From NCBI GenBank assembly GCA_046309355.1, contig JBKCPL010000026.1, positions 1-35,544 on the forward strand: 35,544 nt of DNA. Reading direction: 5' to 3'. Shown piece after piece: positions 32,601-35,544 of this stretch. Both the position numbers and the translations under genes were made by a program. The stretch is from CAYSBE01 sp046309355 (lineage in GTDB: Bacteria; Bacteroidota; Bacteroidia; UKL13-3). The notes under the pieces are model-generated. The model searched no databases. It had not been told where the DNA came from and saw nothing but the letters and a program-made list of their open reading frames with translations. The first letter of the stretch is position 1. The number at the start of each line of letters is the position of its first letter.

Positions 32601-35544
32601 CACTATTATTTAGTATCAGTGTATTAATGTTACCGGTGAAGGTAGCAGCAGGAATACTTTGTGCTAATAAACCGCTGAATTCAAGCGTTGCTGATACATT
32701 ATTGGCGTTTATGTTTCCTGAGGTACGGGTTATGCTGCCATTCAGCGTTAAGGTATTTGCACCTACAGTGAACGTTCCTGACGTTAATGTAAGCGTATTT
32801 GCTACTGTAAGGCTTTGACTTGTACTCAAACCTGCACTGTTATTTAAAGTTAAATTATTGATGTTACCGGTAAAGGTAGAGGCAGGTATACTTTGTGCAG
32901 ATGAACCACTGAATGTTACTGTAGCTGAAGCATTGCTGGCATCTATATTTCCGGATGTGCGACTGATACTTCCGTTTAATGTTAGGGTATTTGCTCCTAC
33001 CGTTAAAGTGCCAGAGGTCAAGGTTAATGTATTTGGTAATGTTAGATTTCGACTTAGGGAAACGCCATTATTGTTGTTTATTATTAACGAAATGTTCGAA
33101 CCAATTGTTAATGTTCCACTACCGCTTATGGTTTGTGATGAAGAGCCGTTTAACGTCAATGTATTCGCTGATGAAGGAGAAAAACCGAGTGTTTGACCTG
33201 AAGCAACGGAAATATTTCCTGCTATAGAAATACCCCCCGTATGATTAAAGTTAACCGCACTTCCAGCCGCTGTAATGGTAAGGTTGCCATTAATAGTCAC
33301 AACACTTGAACCTGTCAAATTAGTCAGCCCTGTTGACGTACAATTTATTTCTACATTTCCATACGTTCTTCCGACTAATGAGGGTACACCAGTACCAGCA
33401 AGTGCAAAAATAAAATTACTACCTGTTTGAAATTGAACTCTGGAGTTTGGCTGAGTTATTGCAAAGGGATTACTTCCTTCATTTTGAGTAAACGTAGCAC
33501 CGCTCGCAAATACAACTCCGTTATAGGTTGTACCTGTACTCGGACCAAATGCATTTCCAGTAAAACCGGTAGATGCCAAGTCACCGGCAGTGAAGGATGC
33601 ACCATTATTAAACGTAACTGCACTGGCATCATTAGGAATTAAGGTATGAGCAGCTTGGGTAAATTTCATACTTCCATCTATACTACCTGTTGCACCTGCT
33701 GAAGTAACAAGCGACAAGGAATTTGAACCACTGATATTAAGCTCGCATCCTGCACTAACAGATAAGTCTGTACCAGTATTGTTGCCTATACTTAAGGTGG
33801 TAGATGCAGCAGATGCCTGCAGCGTAATTTTGGTTGAGGAGCCGCTTACCTGAAGTGTTCCTATTGTTTGTGTAGGAACTCCGGTAACGGTTAGCGTAGT
33901 GTTGGAGTTGAAAATCAATATATCATTGCTAGCAGGGCTTGTTCTGTTGGGTGACCAGTTACTTGCTGTGGACCAACTTGCATTATTAGCTCCAGTCCAT
34001 GTGTAAGTCGGCAGAGATGTAGTACCTGATGTAGTTGGCGCGCTAGCTGTTAAATAATTGTATGTGGCAATATTTGTTCCATCCCAGGTATACGGAACTA
34101 CCAAAATATTATAGGTAGTTGAGGCTGATAATCCTGTAATGGTAATAGTAGTAGACGGAGCAGAAGGCAGTGATGTGGATGCTGTATTAAAAATTGTTCC
34201 TACGCCTGCCGCTGGTGCTTGTCCATTTATTGAACTTAAGGTTGGTGTGCCTGTTGAATAGATAACCACATAGCCTGCATTGGTTGCACCACTTGCTGGG
34301 AATGTAGCAGCAGAGCCAATGGTTAGGTCTAAAGTTGTTGTGGTTGCTCCGGAGGTGCTTAAAGATGCAGCTTGGCCTATTGGTGCAGCCGATAATGTGG
34401 TGAAAGAGCCTTCGCTGCTTAGGCCTGTGCCCGTAATATTGGTAGCATAGCCTGCATAATAATACAATGTTTGTTCGGTTAAACCGGTGCGGCTATGCGT
34501 AAAGGCAGCAACAGAGCTGCCACCTTCGGCCAAAGCATTATCAGATGATGCCACCGGGGTGCTGGTTTTAAAAACCGTGCCTCTGGCAGTTAATGCCGAA
34601 CCTCCGTCTGAAGTTACGGTTGCGCCTAAGGTTGCGCTGGTAGCAGTTATGGCCGATGCAGTTGGTATACTTAATGTTGGCACACCTCCGCTGGTAGTGG
34701 CATTTGCAGTTGGTGCGCTTGTAGTTAAGTAATTATAGGTAGTGGAATTGGTTCCGTCCCATGTATACGGTACCACAAGAAAATTGTAAGTTGTAGAAGA
34801 ACTGAGCCCAGTTACGTTTACAGATGTAGAAGGCGTTGTAGGTAATGCAGTGGCACTGGTTGTAAAAATAGTTCCTACGCCTGCAGCAGGGGCTTGCCCG
34901 TTGGTTGAACTAAGCGTTGGAGTGCCTGTTGAATAAATTACCACATAACCTGCTTGTGTGGCACCGCTACCCGGAAAGGTAGCTCCCGTAAAGCTTAGGT
35001 CAACTTGTGTAGATGATGCTGGCGTTGCTGTTAAACTGCTTGCCTGTGCAGTAGGTGAGGCAGATAATGTTCTAAAACTACCTTCTGAACTCAATGCTGT
35101 GCCTACACTGTTAGTGGCAAAGCCTGCATAATAATACAATGTTTGTTCAGTTAATCCCGTGCGGCTGTGTAAAAAAGTTCCAGTGCTTGTGCCTCCTTCG
35201 GCTAGTGTATTGTCAGAGGATGTAACAGGTGAACTGGTCTTGAAAACAGTGCCTCTTGCGCTGATACTTAATCCTCTGTCTGAAGTTATGTTGGCTCCCA
35301 AAGTTGCTGAGTTCTGGGTAATGGATGTTGCAGTCGGGGAACTAATAGCCGGGGTTGCGTTGTCTACTGTTAAAATTAATTCACCACTGCTAACGGACAA
35401 AGAGCCGTATGTATTAGCTGCTAATCCGCTACCCGAGATTGTTAATGTTCCCGGTGTACCTGTGACACCCGATGCACTTCCTGATTTGGCGATTAATGTA
35501 TAATTACCAACCGCCAATGCAGTGGTTGTTGTAACCGTAACCGG
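29620..35544 (-). CDS. Giant T9SS-secreted repeat protein (5'-partial)
   Basis: The frame is open to the right window edge, so about 1974 C-terminal residues are seen and the start lies outside. Order: a short Ig-like piece (GNYTLIAKSGS...); two tandem units of paired Fn3-like domains (YYYAGFATNSVGTALSSEGS ... YNFLVVPYTWDGT); a TYTWTGANNASWSTASNW segment that begins a Ser/Thr/Asn-rich region resembling autotransporter-like beta-solenoid repeats; near-identical 78-residue units (DASNASATVTFSGSSAQSIP); a C-terminal block including WKSFSARRQSSATHVHWSTA; and a final type A sorting domain (NIQVYDINGRVIWNHALTGE ... MYFMHIV ... LKFIKKE) for T9SS export and surface attachment. It has very few Cys. 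Probably an adhesin or surface filament; the ligand is unknown. Confidence 0.9.
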   Translation of the reverse strand, partial: PVTVTTTTALAVGNYTLIAKSGSASGVTGTPGTLTISGSGLAANTYGSLSVSSGELILTVDNATPAISSPTATSITQNSATLGANITSDRGLSISARGTVFKTSSPVTSSDNTLAEGGTSTGTFLHSRTGLTEQTLYYYAGFATNSVGTALSSEGSFRTLSASPTAQASSLTATPASSTQVDLSFTGATFPGSGATQAGYVVIYSTGTPTLSSTNGQAPAAGVGTIFTTSATALPTTPSTSVNVTGLSSSTTYNFLVVPYTWDGTNSTTYNYLTTSAPTANATTSGGVPTLSIPTASAITATSATLGATVTSDGGSALTARGTVFKTSTPVASSDNALAEGGSSVAAFTHSRTGLTEQTLYYYAGYATNITGTGLSSEGSFTTLSAAPIGQAASLSTSGATTTTLDLTIGSAATFPASGATNAGYVVIYSTGTPTLSSINGQAPAAGVGTIFNTASTSLPSAPSTTITITGLSASTTYNILVVPYTWDGTNIATYNYLTASAPTTSGTTSLPTYTWTGANNASWSTASNWSPNRTSPASNDILIFNSNTTLTVTGVPTQTIGTLQVSGSSTKITLQASAASTTLSIGNNTGTDLSVSAGCELNISGSNSLSLVTSAGATGSIDGSMKFTQAAHTLIPNDASAVTFNNGASFTAGDLASTGFTGNAFGPSTGTTYNGVVFASGATFTQNEGSNPFAITQPNSRVQFQTGSNFIFALAGTGVPSLVGRTYGNVEINCTSTGLTNLTGSSVVTINGNLTITAAGSAVNFNHTGGISIAGNISVASGQTLGFSPSSANTLTLNGSSSQTISGSGTLTIGSNISLIINNNNGVSLSRNLTLPNTLTLTSGTLTVGANTLTLNGSISRTSGNIDASNASATVTFSGSSAQSIPASTFTGNINNLTLNNSAGLSTSQSLTVANTLTLTSGTFTVGANTLTLNGSITRTSGNINANNVSATLEFSGLLAQSIPAATFTGNINTLILNNSAGLSTSQNLTVTNSLTLTSGTFTVGSTTFTINGSISRTLGNIDASNASATVTFSGSSAQSIPASTFTGNINNLTLNNSAGLSSSQNLTVASVLTLTSGNLSLGSTTLTLNGTYPSNINNITTSSSSGLVLNCTGIGPFTLPAFTALNDLTINTSGQSYNLNSSLVLSGILTLNSGTLVVGNNTLNINGSISRTLGNIDASNASATVTFSGSSAQSIPASTFTGNINTLILNNSAGLSTSQNLTISNALNLTSGTFTVGSTTLTLNGSITRTSGNIDASNGSATVIFSGSSAQSIPPSTFTGNINHFTLNNSANLSINESLSLAGTLTLTSGALNIGAHTLTLNGSVARTSGAIRSAGGSISIGGSSGNLSLHMDQTTAGTTNRLTNLTVNRASTTITLGNPMQLTGTLTVTSGTLASAGNLTLVSNASGTARVAELVSGASVTGNVTAEIHIPSVARRWRFLTPTVSGSTFNDWKNEIYLVGPGGSSNGFDASGTGSVFSYNEPATGSSSIGWTSLTSTSTTVVPGAGYRTFIYGDRSNPSVITNSSLPQSAVTVNTNGPLNTGDISLPVTYTANVSVNHDGWNLVGNPYHSPYDWNSYYDNCTTGCYNNIEPTIWVFDASTNNYKSYNATSGGTLTDGIIPTGAAFWVKANAATPSVTLKETYKTAAAHNQVFKNGNNELKLEMRLDATNADYFVLKHIDSASVNADKYDIAKMNGSVNIMSYTSTNQSFMFDCRPALSANDTVLLFVNGSNGSYSLKVNELPSNGKYYYLVDRKMSSTTLLAPLALYTFSITNSDTTTFGRRFYIVVSNSGTLPVEWKSFSARRQSSATHVHWSTATELNASHYEVQRSSDNINFRVLGKMNARNTNGNSYEFFDNDPLRGIHYYRILQVDFDQTETYTHVVAVNCDEASDNPLVKSAWPTVVTSDFHVVLDNDSYNIQVYDINGRVIWNHALTGERIDINTTGYGAGMYFMHIVSRTTGKSETLKFIKKE
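31550..33070 (-). repeat. Array of 234-bp coding tandem repeats
   Basis: Equivalent points of the unit (the ctata of the IDASNASA codons, plus strand) fall at 31771, 32005, 32470, 32704 and 32938: steps of 234, 465, 234 and 234 bases. The 465 step is two units less one codon and includes a divergent copy around 32090-32330 (TYPSNINNITTSSSSGLVLN). Each unit encodes 78 residues. Some neighbouring copies are nearly identical over runs of tens of bases, so recent duplication or gene conversion is likely. The ends of the array fade out gradually. Confidence 0.85.
34010..35360 (-). repeat. 672-bp duplicated Fn3-like pair in the surface protein
   Basis: Two copies of a 224-residue unit lie in tandem. 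The plus-strand marker aagttа-type codons for the SDxG segment fall at 34611 and 35283, exactly 672 bases apart. The copies share LTEQTLYYYAG, GYVVIYSTGTPTLSS and VVPYTWDGTN at protein level, with moderate divergence in between, so the duplication is older than the 234-bp array. Confidence 0.75.

Noticed and set aside
31037..33200. Several plus-strand open frames with LPVKVEAGILCADEPL-type repeats
   Set aside because: They are the antisense of the 234-bp repeats of the giant minus-strand protein; repetition of the coding strand keeps the opposite frames open.
1..35544. tRNA, rRNA or self-splicing RNA genes
   Set aside because: I looked through the short intergenic gaps and saw no cloverleaf arms, rRNA-like stretches or riboswitch cores; this is a reading by eye, not a covariance-model search.

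Overview
The window is from a member of the Bacteroidota, probably a gliding or T9SS-bearing lineage; I cannot name the order. The evidence is a gliding-motility C-terminal (CHU_C) domain at the left edge, a GldH lipoprotein, a giant protein with a type IX secretion sorting domain at the right edge, a carboxypeptidase-regulatory-like TonB receptor, a RicT-type PSP1 protein with a Cys-rich N-terminus, and Bacteroidota-type promoter boxes (TAnnTTTG). No rRNA, tRNA, transposase or CRISPR array was seen.

Layout, left to right. (1) 1-1.7 kb: the end of a large secreted protein, a small HTH regulator, and a small AT-rich secreted-peptide gene whose 3' half runs into a cluster of palindromic repeats. 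The regulator and the peptide gene share a 14-base motif in their upstream regions. (2) 1.7-6.2 kb: a GT-C glycosyltransferase/TPR fusion, divergent from a FAD oxidoreductase of the UDP-galactopyranose mutase/protoporphyrinogen oxidase fold. (3) 6.3-10.9 kb: a co-directional run holB, ricT, gldH and a CLC-type anion channel/transporter with CBS domains. (4) 10.9-12 kb: an O-methyltransferase and a small PsbP-like protein, on the minus strand. (5) 12.1-16.4 kb: a TonB-dependent receptor followed by a LytS/LytTR two-component pair. (6) 16.4-22.2 kb: a minus-strand cluster, read right to left, of UbiA prenyltransferase, type III polyketide synthase, SAM methyltransferase, FAD oxidoreductase of the geranylgeranyl-reductase type, outer-membrane protein, SDR and flavin reductase. 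Its first five genes all overlap. This looks like a biosynthetic operon for a prenylated or otherwise tailored phenolic lipid or quinone, and is the most interesting part of the window. (7) 22.4-26.1 kb: an OmpR-type regulator, a TPR sensor kinase starting at TTG and a secreted TPR protein, all overlapping. (8) 26.1-29.6 kb: an SRAP DNA-protein crosslink enzyme, two family 2 glycosyltransferases and anhydro-MurNAc kinase. (9) 29.6 kb to the right edge: a giant secreted repeat protein carrying 234-bp and 672-bp coding repeats.

Most gene assignments rest on motifs visible in the translations and were not checked by database search. Where the longest open frame began at TTG/GTG or far upstream, I moved the start to a better-placed ATG and say so in the entry.
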